From positions 372,001 through 436,000 of the forward strand of contig NZ_QRDQ01000008.1 in the NCBI RefSeq assembly GCF_003385895.1: DNA of 64,000 nt, in the 5' to 3' direction. Under the pieces are notes generated by a model. The model had not been told where the DNA came from. It ran no database searches and was given only the letters and a program-made list of their open reading frames with translations. Below are positions 34,977-43,600 of this stretch, in pieces. A program made the position numbers and the translations under genes. Within the stretch, counting starts at the first letter, position 1. The number at the start of each line of letters is the position of its first letter. Source of the stretch: Flavobacterium cutihirudinis (GTDB taxonomy: Bacteria; Bacteroidota; Bacteroidia; Flavobacteriales; Flavobacteriaceae).

Positions 34977-35456
34977 CTAATCTTTTTGTTCTATTCTAAA
35001 ACCTACGTCTGTAATACCTTCCAAAGCTTCAACACCGGGAATTTTCCCAGATTCTCTGACAGCTTGCTTGATGTGAACCTTATAAGTTCCTTTAAACTTC
35101 ACATCTTCTTTATAAAAAAGTTTACTTTCTTTAATATCTGTAAAACCATTTCCCAATAGAGTTCCGTCAGGATTTGCCATCTGATATTCTAAAGTATCAA
35201 CTTTGGTAAAACCACTTGGTGTCTCTATAGCAACAATCAAAAACAAATTATTGAAAGGGTAATTGTTGTTGTCTCTCAAATTTACAAATAAATTATATCG
35301 TTTGGTCGAATCCAAAACCGGCAAATCAAACGTAACAACGCTGTCTTTATGCCATGCACTTCCAACCGATTTGTACTCGTCGAATACTCTTTTCTTATCA
35401 CATGAAAAAAGAAGTATCGCAGCCAAAAGAAGAATTGCGCTATTTTTTATTCTCAT
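34977..35456 (-). CDS. gldH: Gliding motility lipoprotein GldH
   Basis: A 159-residue lipoprotein. The signal peptide ends in a lipobox (LLAAILLFSC), so the mature protein is lipidated. GldH is required for gliding in Flavobacterium johnsoniae; its exact role in the gliding/T9SS machinery is unclear. The sequence matches the family across its length (KRYNLFVNLRDNNNYPFNN, GVEALEGITDVGFRIEQKD). It overlaps the end of ricT by 17 bases. Confidence 0.93.
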   Translation of the reverse strand: MRIKNSAILLLAAILLFSCDKKRVFDEYKSVGSAWHKDSVVTFDLPVLDSTKRYNLFVNLRDNNNYPFNNLFLIVAIETPSGFTKVDTLEYQMANPDGTLLGNGFTDIKESKLFYKEDVKFKGTYKVHIKQAVRESGKIPGVEALEGITDVGFRIEQKD

Positions 35457-36780
35457 TTTTAGTAATAATTATTGGTTTTCTAGGTTCAGCAGGCTTATTT
35501 TCATTCTGTTTATTTTTATTTGAATGATTTTGCTTGTTTTGCGGTTTGTTCGATTTATTCGGATTCCCGCCAGAAGGCTTATTATTATTGTTATTATTTC
35601 CTGCCTGTTGCGTTTTGTTTGGTGCCGCAGCTACCACCGCATTTTCTGCATTTGGTTTGCGTTTTCGGTTTGGTTTTTTCTTTCTTTTTGGCTGATCAAA
35701 ACGAGTTAAACTCTCCTGACCCATTGCATTATTAAAATCTTTTTCAGGCTCAGAAGTTACTTCAATCGCAAAATCTTCTAAAGAAGAAACCTTGTTTTTT
35801 TGTTTATTTTCGGCAATAATTTCTTTAACCTGATCAATTTTCAAAACATGCCAGTTTGCAAAATTATTTGTGTAAGCAAACCACATTAATCCCTTAAAAA
35901 TATCTTGTTTTTGACAAACTGCATCTCCTTTTTCAGTCACTAATTTAGTGTCATAATCAGGAAAATCTTTTAGAGCATCCATGTAAGTGTCTAACTCATA
36001 GTTCAGACAACACTTCAATTTTCCGCATTGTCCGGCTAATTTTTGTGGATTCAACGAAAGTTGTTGGTAGCGCGCTGCCGATGTATTTACACTTCTAAAA
36101 TCGGTAAGCCAAGTCGAACAGCAAAGTTCGCGTCCGCAAGAACCGATTCCGCCTAAACGAGCCGCTTCCTGACGGAAACCAACTTGTTTCATCTCAACTC
36201 TTGTACTAAATTCTTTTGCGAAATCTTTAATCAACATTCTAAAATCGACACGATCATTTGCTGTGTAGTAAAACGTAGCTTTTGATCCGTCACCCTGAAA
36301 TTCAATATCTGAAATTTTCATTTCCAACTTGTGCTGGATAGCCAATTCACGGGCACGAACTTTCATTGGTTCTTCACGATCACGCGCTACAGACCAAATA
36401 TCGATATCTTTTTGAGATGCTTTTCTGTAAATTTTAGGCACTTCGTTACTATCAGGATTTACCCCTTTCTTCTTCATTTGAATTTTTACCAATTCACCTG
36501 TCAAAGTAACAATACCAATATCGTGTCCTGGTGAAGCAACAGTTGCTACAATATCACCAATACTTAAAGTTAATTTCTCTGAATTTCTAAAAAATTCTTT
36601 ACGTCCGTTCTTAAAACGAACCTCAACACAATCAAAAATTGCCTCTCCATTAGACGGACTCATGTTCGAAAGCCAGTCAAAAACAGTCAATTTATTGCAG
36701 CTATCGGTGCCGCAAGTCCCATTATTTTTACAACCCTTTGGTGCGCCACCATCTGAGGTTGAACAACTTGTACATGCCAT
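35440..36780 (-). CDS. ricT: RicT/PSP1-family protein with basic tail
   Basis: The 446-residue protein has a Cys-rich N terminus (ACTSCSTSDGGAPKGC), a PSP1 domain with GSCGRELCCSTWL and AGQCGKLKCCLNYE (cluster-binding Cys in B. subtilis RicT/YaaT), and a disordered tail of about 90 residues made of Lys, Asn, Pro and Gln. In Bacillus the Ric complex affects RNA processing; here the partners are unknown. The ATG at 36780 starts MACTSC; the longer frame adds non-family residues. The tail is encoded by A-rich, slippage-prone DNA. Confidence 0.93.
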   Translation of the reverse strand: MACTSCSTSDGGAPKGCKNNGTCGTDSCNKLTVFDWLSNMSPSNGEAIFDCVEVRFKNGRKEFFRNSEKLTLSIGDIVATVASPGHDIGIVTLTGELVKIQMKKKGVNPDSNEVPKIYRKASQKDIDIWSVARDREEPMKVRARELAIQHKLEMKISDIEFQGDGSKATFYYTANDRVDFRMLIKDFAKEFSTRVEMKQVGFRQEAARLGGIGSCGRELCCSTWLTDFRSVNTSAARYQQLSLNPQKLAGQCGKLKCCLNYELDTYMDALKDFPDYDTKLVTEKGDAVCQKQDIFKGLMWFAYTNNFANWHVLKIDQVKEIIAENKQKNKVSSLEDFAIEVTSEPEKDFNNAMGQESLTRFDQPKRKKKPNRKRKPNAENAVVAAAPNKTQQAGNNNNNNKPSGGNPNKSNKPQNKQNHSNKNKQNENKPAEPRKPIIITKNENKK

Positions 36781-37138
36781 AATTATATATGTAGTGTTGC
36801 ATGAAAGCAACTTAAGTTCATAAACGTTTGATCGGTAAAGATAGTATTTTTTTTAGTTTGTATTTTAAGCATTATTCGTAAGACTTTATTAAAAAATAAG
36901 TTGAAAAACAGTCTGCGGTTTTACCTTAAAAATTTAGGCTTATTCTGTAACCTTTTTAACTTTTACTGGTGTTTTTTGCCTTATAAAGACATGACCTTTG
37001 CAACTTTTTTCAAGAAAATATCTCCAAAATATATTTTGCTTTTAAAAACAAAAAAACACACCCACTTTCTCGCATATACATTTTAAATATCAAATAAATA
37101 AGCACTTACATATATTCTGAACCTTTACTTTATTGTCT
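36781..37138. other. Divergent spacer ricT / adhesin
   Basis: This 358-bp spacer must contain promoters for both divergent transcripts. I see a small hairpin GTTGC-ATGAAA-GCAAC (36796-36811) but no clear -33/-7 pair. A 61-codon frame (36901-37086) lacks any family resemblance and looks spurious. Confidence 0.6.
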
Positions 37139-40100
37139 ATGCAAATCATTACTACAATTAAGCTTAATTCCTTTAAGTATGTTCTTTTCATGCTATTATT
37201 CTTTGTTTCATTCTCTCTTAGAGCACAATTTCCATTTTCGGAAAGCTTTAAAAACGCAACAGCTCCGGGAATGATATTTGGAGGATCTCCAACAGCCTTT
37301 CTTACTGGAGGTGCCGGATCTAACGACGGTTATAACGATCCTATAGGAAACGGATATTTACGCTTAACAAGTAACCGTACCAATCAAAAAGGACTTGTAT
37401 GGTGGGATAATTATTCATTTCCATCTGCTTATGGAATGAATATTTCATTCGAATATTATGATTTTGGAGGCAGTGGTGCAGACGGCATATCTTTCATTTT
37501 GTTTGATGCCGCAGCTCCTTTGGTTACTGCAGGCGCATATGGAGGTTCTTTAGGATATGCTCAATCTATGTGGGAAAATGGTTTTTCAAAAGGTTACTTG
37601 GGAATTGGAATTGATGAATACGGTAATTTTGCTTCAAACAATGATTGGAAAATTGGTGGCGTTTCTCAAACACCCAGCAATATAACCTTAAGAGGAGATG
37701 AAAACAGTGGATATAATCACTTGACTACAGCAGCAACCTCACCATATGGTTTTAATGTTTCAGGTTATGACAGAAATGCAACAGATGCTTCTAATCCTCA
37801 ATTTAGAAAAATCGACATTAGTTTAAAACCACGTTCTGCCGGCGGTTTTTTTATTGATGTTTATATAACTCATGGAAGTTCAAAAACCTTAATAATTAAT
37901 AATTATGAATATACAACCCTATCTCCCGATAATCTAAAAATAGCTATTGCTTCCTCAACAGGAAATGTTACTAATTTTCATGAAATTCGTAATTTAGAAA
38001 TCAATGTCGATTTATCAACATTACTTACTCCAGTAGCTGTTGCTGACTCGTTTTCAGGATGCATTGGTCTACCTGCTACTTCAGAAGATATAACTGCCAA
38101 TGATAATGGCACAGTAAATAGATTAGGTACAATAAATAAAGAGAGTATTGATCTCGACCCTTCTATTGATGGAATTCAAACTACTAAATCAGTAACCGGA
38201 AAAGGAACCTTTGCATATGATTATTTAACTGGCAAAGTTACTTTTATGCCTGTAGACAATACTGTAATGGGTCCTGTATCTATAAATTATACATTTAATG
38301 ACTCTTATGGGAAAACCTCTAACGCTACCACTCTAACATACAATATTTACACACCCATTAGTAATAATAATATTCAAACATTAGTGCCTGATTATTGTGA
38401 AAACACAGGAAATAATGTTCTTGTTGAAGGTACAAATCCGGTTGGAGGAAATCTATCCTTTACTTTTCAATGGGAAAAAAGTTTAAACAATATAACTTTT
38501 CAATCGATACCAGGTGCAACAGACAAAAACTACTCACCTCCTAATACAAATATTACAACCTACTACAGAAGAATAACAACCTCTGAATCTTGTAGTACTA
38601 GTAGTAATGTTGTGTCGATTATCGTAAATACATCAATTGCTACTCCTAGTTTAACTACTTCAAATCATCCTACTTGCAACAATTCAAATGGAAGTTTTAC
38701 TATAACTAATTATGATAGTAGAAATACTTATATCATATCACCTTCAACAGGAGTTATTCAAAACGCAGAAACAATTACTGCGCCGGCAGGAAATTATACC
38801 GTCACGGCTAAATTGGGAAATTGTGAATCGTCACCAGCATTTACTTCTATTAATGCACAGCCAATAACACCTGCTCCGCCAACTTTAAGTGCAATTACAC
38901 AACCAACTTCAACATCAGATGGAAGTTTTACTATTCTTAATTATGATTCAACATATACTTATGTGTTCAATCCCTCAACTGGAGTTAGTCAAACCGGTAA
39001 TCGAGTAACCGCTCCAGAAGGAGACTATACAATAAGCGCTAAATTAGACAACTGTACTTCTACAACACAAAGATTCATTGTCAATACACCAATCTGCGAG
39101 GGAGAAATGCACACCATTATAAAAGATGATTTTGGTTCTGGAGCTTCAGATTATGGCCCAAGACCTTCTATGTCAGATTTTAGTACTACATACAATTTTT
39201 CCCCATCTGGAACTGTTGCTTCAAACGGGTATAGTTTGATAAAAAATCCTAAACTGGGCAATAATGCATGGTCCTCTGGAGGAGATCATAATACAGGAAG
39301 AGGTGGAGATGGATACATGTTAATTTTTGATGCAAACAATGTTTTTGGAAGTGTTTTTTACGAAAAAAAATATTCTAATCTTTGTTCAGGCAGTTTATGC
39401 AAATTCTCCATTTATGCTGCAAATTTAGTTCCAACCACATATACTTTTACAACAATTAAACCCATTATTAAAATTGATTTAATCAATCCAGCAAACGGGA
39501 TGATTATAAAATCAATAACTTCCAATGAACTCCCTTTAAGTCAACAAAACCTACTTCTTTGGAACGAGCTCAGCTTGTCGTTTACAATTCCATTAGGCCT
39601 AGATTCTGTAACACTTAGAGTTAGTAATGCCCAGACTGACACCAATACAAATGGCAATGATGTAGCTTTTGATGATGTTTCATTTAGTATATGTGTTCCA
39701 GTATTGACACTTTCAACTGCCAGTGAAAAAATATGTTCAGGAGAAAGCAACACTATTACGTCGGCTCTTAATAACACACCTTCAGTAGTTTACAATTATC
39801 AATGGCAACAATTTAACGGAACAGCATGGGAAGACATTCCTGGAGCTACTTTAACGCAATATGAAACTCCAGCATTATTTGAAAACAAAAAATACAGAAT
39901 ACGCTATGCGCCTGCAGGAATTGACATCACCAATAATAACAATTTAGGTTGCTCTGGCATTAAGGAGGTAGAACTACAAGTTACTCCCCGAGCCAAAGCT
40001 CAAGATATAGTATTATCATCAAATTATCCTGTTTGTGAGGGGTCTCAAATCACATTAACACCTACTTCTAATGTTGGAACTAATTTTTATTGGTATGATG

Positions 40101-42286
40101 GACCTACAAATAGTGCAACACTTTTAAGTAATAATTCATCTTATTCTACAGGAATACTAACAACATCTAAAACCTATTATCTAGCCGTTAGTGGGACAAA
40201 TTATTGCGAAAATACTCCAGAGGACAGGAGAGTTGTGACGGTTACTTTAAATCTTAAACCTGCCAACGAAGTTACCGATATGTTCGTATGTGCAGGTGGA
40301 TCTTATAAATGGATTGATGGGGTAACCTATACAACGTCGCAGAACGGATTGAGAATAAACAACGACGGATGCACAGCCGACAAAGTACTGAACCTGACGG
40401 TAGGAACAAAACCTGCAGATGAGGTTACCGATATGTTCGTATGTGCAGGTGGATCTTATAAATGGATTGATGGGGTAACCTATACAACGTCGCAGAACGG
40501 ATTGAGAATAAACAACGACGGATGCACAGCCGACAAAGTACTGAACCTGACGGTAGGAACAAAACCTGCAGACGAGGTTACCGATATGTTCGTATGTGCA
40601 GGCGGATCATTTAAGTGGATTGACGGGGTAACCTATACAACGTCGCAGAACGGATTGAGAATAAACAACGACGGATGCACAGCCGACAAAGTACTGAACC
40701 TGACGGTAGGAACAAAACCTGCAGACGAGGTTACCGATATGTTCGTATGTGCAGGCGGATCATTTAAGTGGATCGACGGGGTAACCTATACAACGTCGCA
40801 GAACGGATTGAGAATAAACAACGACGGATGTACAGCCGACAAAGTACTGAACCTGACGGTAGGAACAAAACCTGCTGATGAGGTTACCGATATGTCTGTA
40901 TGTGCAGGCGGATCATTTAAGTGGATTGACGGGGTAACCTATACAACGTCGCAGAACGGATTGAGAATAAACAACGATGGATGTACAGCCGACAAAGTAC
41001 TGAACCTGACGGTAGGAACAAAACCTGCTGATGAGGTTACCGATATGTCCGTATGTGCAGGCGGATCATTTAAGTGGATCGATGGGGTAACGTATACAAC
41101 GTCGCAGAACGGATTGAGAATAAACAACGACGGATGTACAGCCGACAAAGTACTGAACCTGACGGTAGGAACAAAACCTGCTGATGAGGTTACCGATATG
41201 TTCGTATGTGCAGGCGGATCATTTAAGTGGATTGACGGGGTAACCTATACAACGTCGCAGAACGGATTGAGAATAAACAACGACGGATGTACAGCAGATC
41301 AGGTATTGAACCTAGCTATAGCTTTACCATTAAACTCTTCAGTTATTACAGGAAGTATAATACCTGAACTTTGCTACAATGACAATAATGGTTCATTTAG
41401 TATTGAAATTACAGGTGGCATTCTACCTTATGAAGTTAGTTTAAATAACAATGAACCGTACAAACCAGTAACAGGTAGCGAATATACTTTTAATGAAATT
41501 ACAGGAACTAATCAAATTGTTAAAATTAAAGATGCACTAAACTGCACTGTGCAATTGGAAGTAACTATGCCGGATGCTATTCTGCTTGATCCTATTACAG
41601 AAATCAATTATGACTGCGAAACAAACAATTCAGTTAAAGTTAAGCTTGACTTAAATATCACAGATCTTGAGAATGTAGATTATGCTCTTGATAATGGCAC
41701 CTTTCAATCTGATAACATTTTTACAAATGTTCCTTCGGGAACACATACTATAACAGCTAGACATTTAAATGGTTGCACAAAAAATACGCCTTCATTTACT
41801 ATTGATCAAGTTGAACCACTGAGCGTGAAACTTTCTGATGGAGAATTAAATGAAATTGTTGCAACAGCATTTGGAGGTTTTGGAAATTATCAATTCTCAT
41901 TCGAAGGTGAACAAACCCATAATAACAAACTGATTATCTATAAGTCAGGAATCTATACCGTAACAGTAATAGATAATAATGGATGTACAGCTACCGCTTC
42001 AAGATATTTTGAATATATAGATGTATGCATTCCGAATTACTTTACTCCAAACGGGGACGGAATTAGCGACGAATGGGGCCCTGATTGCAGTACAAATTAT
42101 AAAAACTTGACCTTTTCGATTTTTGATAGATATGGCCGTAAAGTAGCCAATTATCATTATGGTCAAAAATGGGATGGAAAATACAATGGTGCAGAATTAA
42201 CCTCAGGAGATTACTGGTATGTAATTAAGCTAAATGATCCGAAAGACGATAGAGAGTTTGTTGGACATTTTACACTTTACAGATAA
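37139..42286 (+). CDS. Giant T9SS type B adhesin with lectin domain and 51-aa repeats
   Basis: A 1,715-residue secreted protein. Order: signal peptide (cleavage after FVSFSLRAQ), an L-type lectin-like domain (about 30-290; FEYYDFGGSGADGISFILFD, GYLGIGIDEYGNF), Ig-like segments, a galactose-binding-like region (about 650-850), seven near-identical 51-residue repeats (about 1040-1396), then a T9SS type B C-terminal domain (CIPNYFTPNGDGISDEW, SIFDRYGRKV, SGDYWYVIKLND). It should be exported by T9SS and attached to or released from the surface, probably for adhesion. The ATG at 37139 is chosen over a TTG two codons earlier. Confidence 0.95.
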   Translation: MQIITTIKLNSFKYVLFMLLFFVSFSLRAQFPFSESFKNATAPGMIFGGSPTAFLTGGAGSNDGYNDPIGNGYLRLTSNRTNQKGLVWWDNYSFPSAYGMNISFEYYDFGGSGADGISFILFDAAAPLVTAGAYGGSLGYAQSMWENGFSKGYLGIGIDEYGNFASNNDWKIGGVSQTPSNITLRGDENSGYNHLTTAATSPYGFNVSGYDRNATDASNPQFRKIDISLKPRSAGGFFIDVYITHGSSKTLIINNYEYTTLSPDNLKIAIASSTGNVTNFHEIRNLEINVDLSTLLTPVAVADSFSGCIGLPATSEDITANDNGTVNRLGTINKESIDLDPSIDGIQTTKSVTGKGTFAYDYLTGKVTFMPVDNTVMGPVSINYTFNDSYGKTSNATTLTYNIYTPISNNNIQTLVPDYCENTGNNVLVEGTNPVGGNLSFTFQWEKSLNNITFQSIPGATDKNYSPPNTNITTYYRRITTSESCSTSSNVVSIIVNTSIATPSLTTSNHPTCNNSNGSFTITNYDSRNTYIISPSTGVIQNAETITAPAGNYTVTAKLGNCESSPAFTSINAQPITPAPPTLSAITQPTSTSDGSFTILNYDSTYTYVFNPSTGVSQTGNRVTAPEGDYTISAKLDNCTSTTQRFIVNTPICEGEMHTIIKDDFGSGASDYGPRPSMSDFSTTYNFSPSGTVASNGYSLIKNPKLGNNAWSSGGDHNTGRGGDGYMLIFDANNVFGSVFYEKKYSNLCSGSLCKFSIYAANLVPTTYTFTTIKPIIKIDLINPANGMIIKSITSNELPLSQQNLLLWNELSLSFTIPLGLDSVTLRVSNAQTDTNTNGNDVAFDDVSFSICVPVLTLSTASEKICSGESNTITSALNNTPSVVYNYQWQQFNGTAWEDIPGATLTQYETPALFENKKYRIRYAPAGIDITNNNNLGCSGIKEVELQVTPRAKAQDIVLSSNYPVCEGSQITLTPTSNVGTNFYWYDGPTNSATLLSNNSSYSTGILTTSKTYYLAVSGTNYCENTPEDRRVVTVTLNLKPANEVTDMFVCAGGSYKWIDGVTYTTSQNGLRINNDGCTADKVLNLTVGTKPADEVTDMFVCAGGSYKWIDGVTYTTSQNGLRINNDGCTADKVLNLTVGTKPADEVTDMFVCAGGSFKWIDGVTYTTSQNGLRINNDGCTADKVLNLTVGTKPADEVTDMFVCAGGSFKWIDGVTYTTSQNGLRINNDGCTADKVLNLTVGTKPADEVTDMSVCAGGSFKWIDGVTYTTSQNGLRINNDGCTADKVLNLTVGTKPADEVTDMSVCAGGSFKWIDGVTYTTSQNGLRINNDGCTADKVLNLTVGTKPADEVTDMFVCAGGSFKWIDGVTYTTSQNGLRINNDGCTADQVLNLAIALPLNSSVITGSIIPELCYNDNNGSFSIEITGGILPYEVSLNNNEPYKPVTGSEYTFNEITGTNQIVKIKDALNCTVQLEVTMPDAILLDPITEINYDCETNNSVKVKLDLNITDLENVDYALDNGTFQSDNIFTNVPSGTHTITARHLNGCTKNTPSFTIDQVEPLSVKLSDGELNEIVATAFGGFGNYQFSFEGEQTHNNKLIIYKSGIYTVTVIDNNGCTATASRYFEYIDVCIPNYFTPNGDGISDEWGPDCSTNYKNLTFSIFDRYGRKVANYHYGQKWDGKYNGAELTSGDYWYVIKLNDPKDDREFVGHFTLYR
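40256..41326 (+). repeat. Seven tandem 153-bp coding repeats
   Basis: Unit starts (codon AAA of KPA) fall at 40256, 40409, 40562, 40715, 40868, 41021 and 41174, an exact 153-bp period. Each unit encodes 51 residues with two Cys (VCAGGS and DGCTAD). Differences between units are few and mostly synonymous or F/S and Y/F changes, indicating recent duplication or conversion. Confidence 0.97.
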
Positions 42287-42323
42287 CTACACATCTATCA
42301 TGTTATCTAAATTAAATAAAAAA

Positions 42324-43301
42324 ATGAAAAAAATTATTATACTATTGATTCTTCTGGGAGTCAATACAAGTTATAGTCAGGAATTAAATTTGCCTGTATT
42401 TACTCAGTATTTAGCCGATAATTCATTTATTATTTCGCCTACTTTTGCAGGTATTGGAGATAATTTAAGAATAAGAGCAAACGGATTGACGCAATGGGTA
42501 GGGATAAAAGATGCCCCAAACAATCAATCTCTTTATGCAGATCTTAGGGTATTAGATCGTTCTGGAGTTGGAATCTCACTTTACAATGATAAAAATGGTA
42601 ATACGCGACAAACCGGAGCTAAAATTTCTTTTGCACATCATTTAATTTTAGACTACTATACCAAACAATATCTGTCTTTTGGAATTTCATTCAATATCAA
42701 CAATTTTAAACTCGATATTAATAATTTTAATTCAGGAAATGGCAGTAATTATGCTTCAGATCCAAGCATTACAAATAACAGATCTGTTTCTAATAACAAT
42801 TTTGATACAGGAGTTTTATACAGAAATAAAGGATTTTACCTCAATTTAAACATCGCCAATATTCTAAACAAAGAGACTGATATGTTTATGGCTAATGAAC
42901 CTGCATTGCTTCGAAATTACCAAGTTTATACAGGTTATATCTTTAAGGCACCATACAACGATAGAGTTGAGTTGGAGCCATCAATATATTATCAGCAATT
43001 TGCCAGTGATGGCCGTTCCAGCACTGACCTAAATTTCAAATACCGACAATTTAATCGTTTCGAAGATTATTTTTGGGTCGGGGTATCTTACCGATTCTTA
43101 AATGATCAATTTTTAAATCCTTTGGTTTTAGGGCCAATGGCTGGTTTTAAAAAATCAAATTTTTATTTTGGATATTCTTATCAAGCTTCTCTAAATCAAC
43201 TTGGAGCTTATAATTCTGGAACACATGTTGTCACGATCGGATTGGATTTTCTTCAAGGAATAAGCAATTGCCCTTGTACGCAAAGCCCTGTTCATTATTA
43301 A
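42324..43301 (+). CDS. PorP/SprF-family T9SS outer membrane protein
   Basis: The protein (325 residues from this Met) has a signal peptide MKKIIILLILLGVNTSYSQ and an outer-membrane barrel typical of PorP/SprF: QYLADNSFIISPTFAGIGDN, GVGISLYNDKNGNTRQTGAK, LSFGISFNINNFKLDI, NFDTGVLYRNKGFYLNLNIA. Such proteins are paired with type B CTD substrates and needed for their secretion or attachment; the giant adhesin ends 37 bp upstream. A start at 42300 (8 residues longer) is also possible. Confidence 0.93.
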   Translation: MKKIIILLILLGVNTSYSQELNLPVFTQYLADNSFIISPTFAGIGDNLRIRANGLTQWVGIKDAPNNQSLYADLRVLDRSGVGISLYNDKNGNTRQTGAKISFAHHLILDYYTKQYLSFGISFNINNFKLDINNFNSGNGSNYASDPSITNNRSVSNNNFDTGVLYRNKGFYLNLNIANILNKETDMFMANEPALLRNYQVYTGYIFKAPYNDRVELEPSIYYQQFASDGRSSTDLNFKYRQFNRFEDYFWVGVSYRFLNDQFLNPLVLGPMAGFKKSNFYFGYSYQASLNQLGAYNSGTHVVTIGLDFLQGISNCPCTQSPVHY

Positions 43302-43321
43302 ATCTTAATGACATGTTGAAA

Positions 43322-43353
43322 AAAGTCTGTTTTGCCCCCACAAAACAGGCTTT
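43322..43353. terminator. Bidirectional terminator
   Basis: A 13-nt stem with one mismatch (43322-43334 with 43341-43353) and loop CCCCCA separates the convergent PorP/SprF and ferredoxin genes. Confidence 0.88.
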
Positions 43354-43369
43354 TTTATTAACATCTTAT

Positions 43370-43600
43370 TTATGTCTCTTTGACGGTTATAATTTTAACC
43401 GGACAAGCTTTTGCTGCCAATTCACAGCTCTCAGCAATAGTATGATTTGGAGATTTAAGTGTAAAAAAACCTTTCGCATTTATCGAATGAATCAAAACTG
43501 ATTTTCCATCTTTTTTTGACATCTGAAAATGCACCGGATCCATTTCGACGCAGTAATTGCAACCAATGCATTTGTCTCTTTGTAAAGTTACGATTACCAT
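43370..43600 (-). CDS. Small [4Fe-4S] ferredoxin
   Basis: The 76-residue protein has one cluster motif: CIGCNYC (Cys11, Cys14, Cys17) and the fourth ligand in AAKACPVKI. It is a single-cluster electron carrier. Its ATG shares a base with the stop of the U32 gene (TAATG), so the two are translationally coupled. U32 RNA-modifying proteins contain iron-sulfur clusters, so this ferredoxin may be a dedicated electron donor; that is an inference from coupling. Confidence 0.92.
   Translation of the reverse strand: MVIVTLQRDKCIGCNYCVEMDPVHFQMSKKDGKSVLIHSINAKGFFTLKSPNHTIAESCELAAKACPVKIITVKET

Noticed and set aside
36901..37086. 61-codon plus-strand frame in the ricT/adhesin spacer
   Set aside because: Composition follows the AT-rich spacer, no family motif or signal is visible, and there is no promoter or ribosome site. 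It is most likely chance.
39541..39777. Antisense frames within the adhesin and other large genes
   Set aside because: They lie opposite well-supported genes, lack family features and reflect codon bias on the other strand.
40256..41326. Possible CRISPR array because of regular repeats
   Set aside because: The 153-bp units are contiguous, have no unique spacers and are in frame in a secreted protein.
42234..42323. Longer start for the PorP/SprF protein overlapping the adhesin gene
   Set aside because: The extra residues come before a perfect signal peptide and would prevent normal export; a start at 42324 (or 42300) is more sensible.
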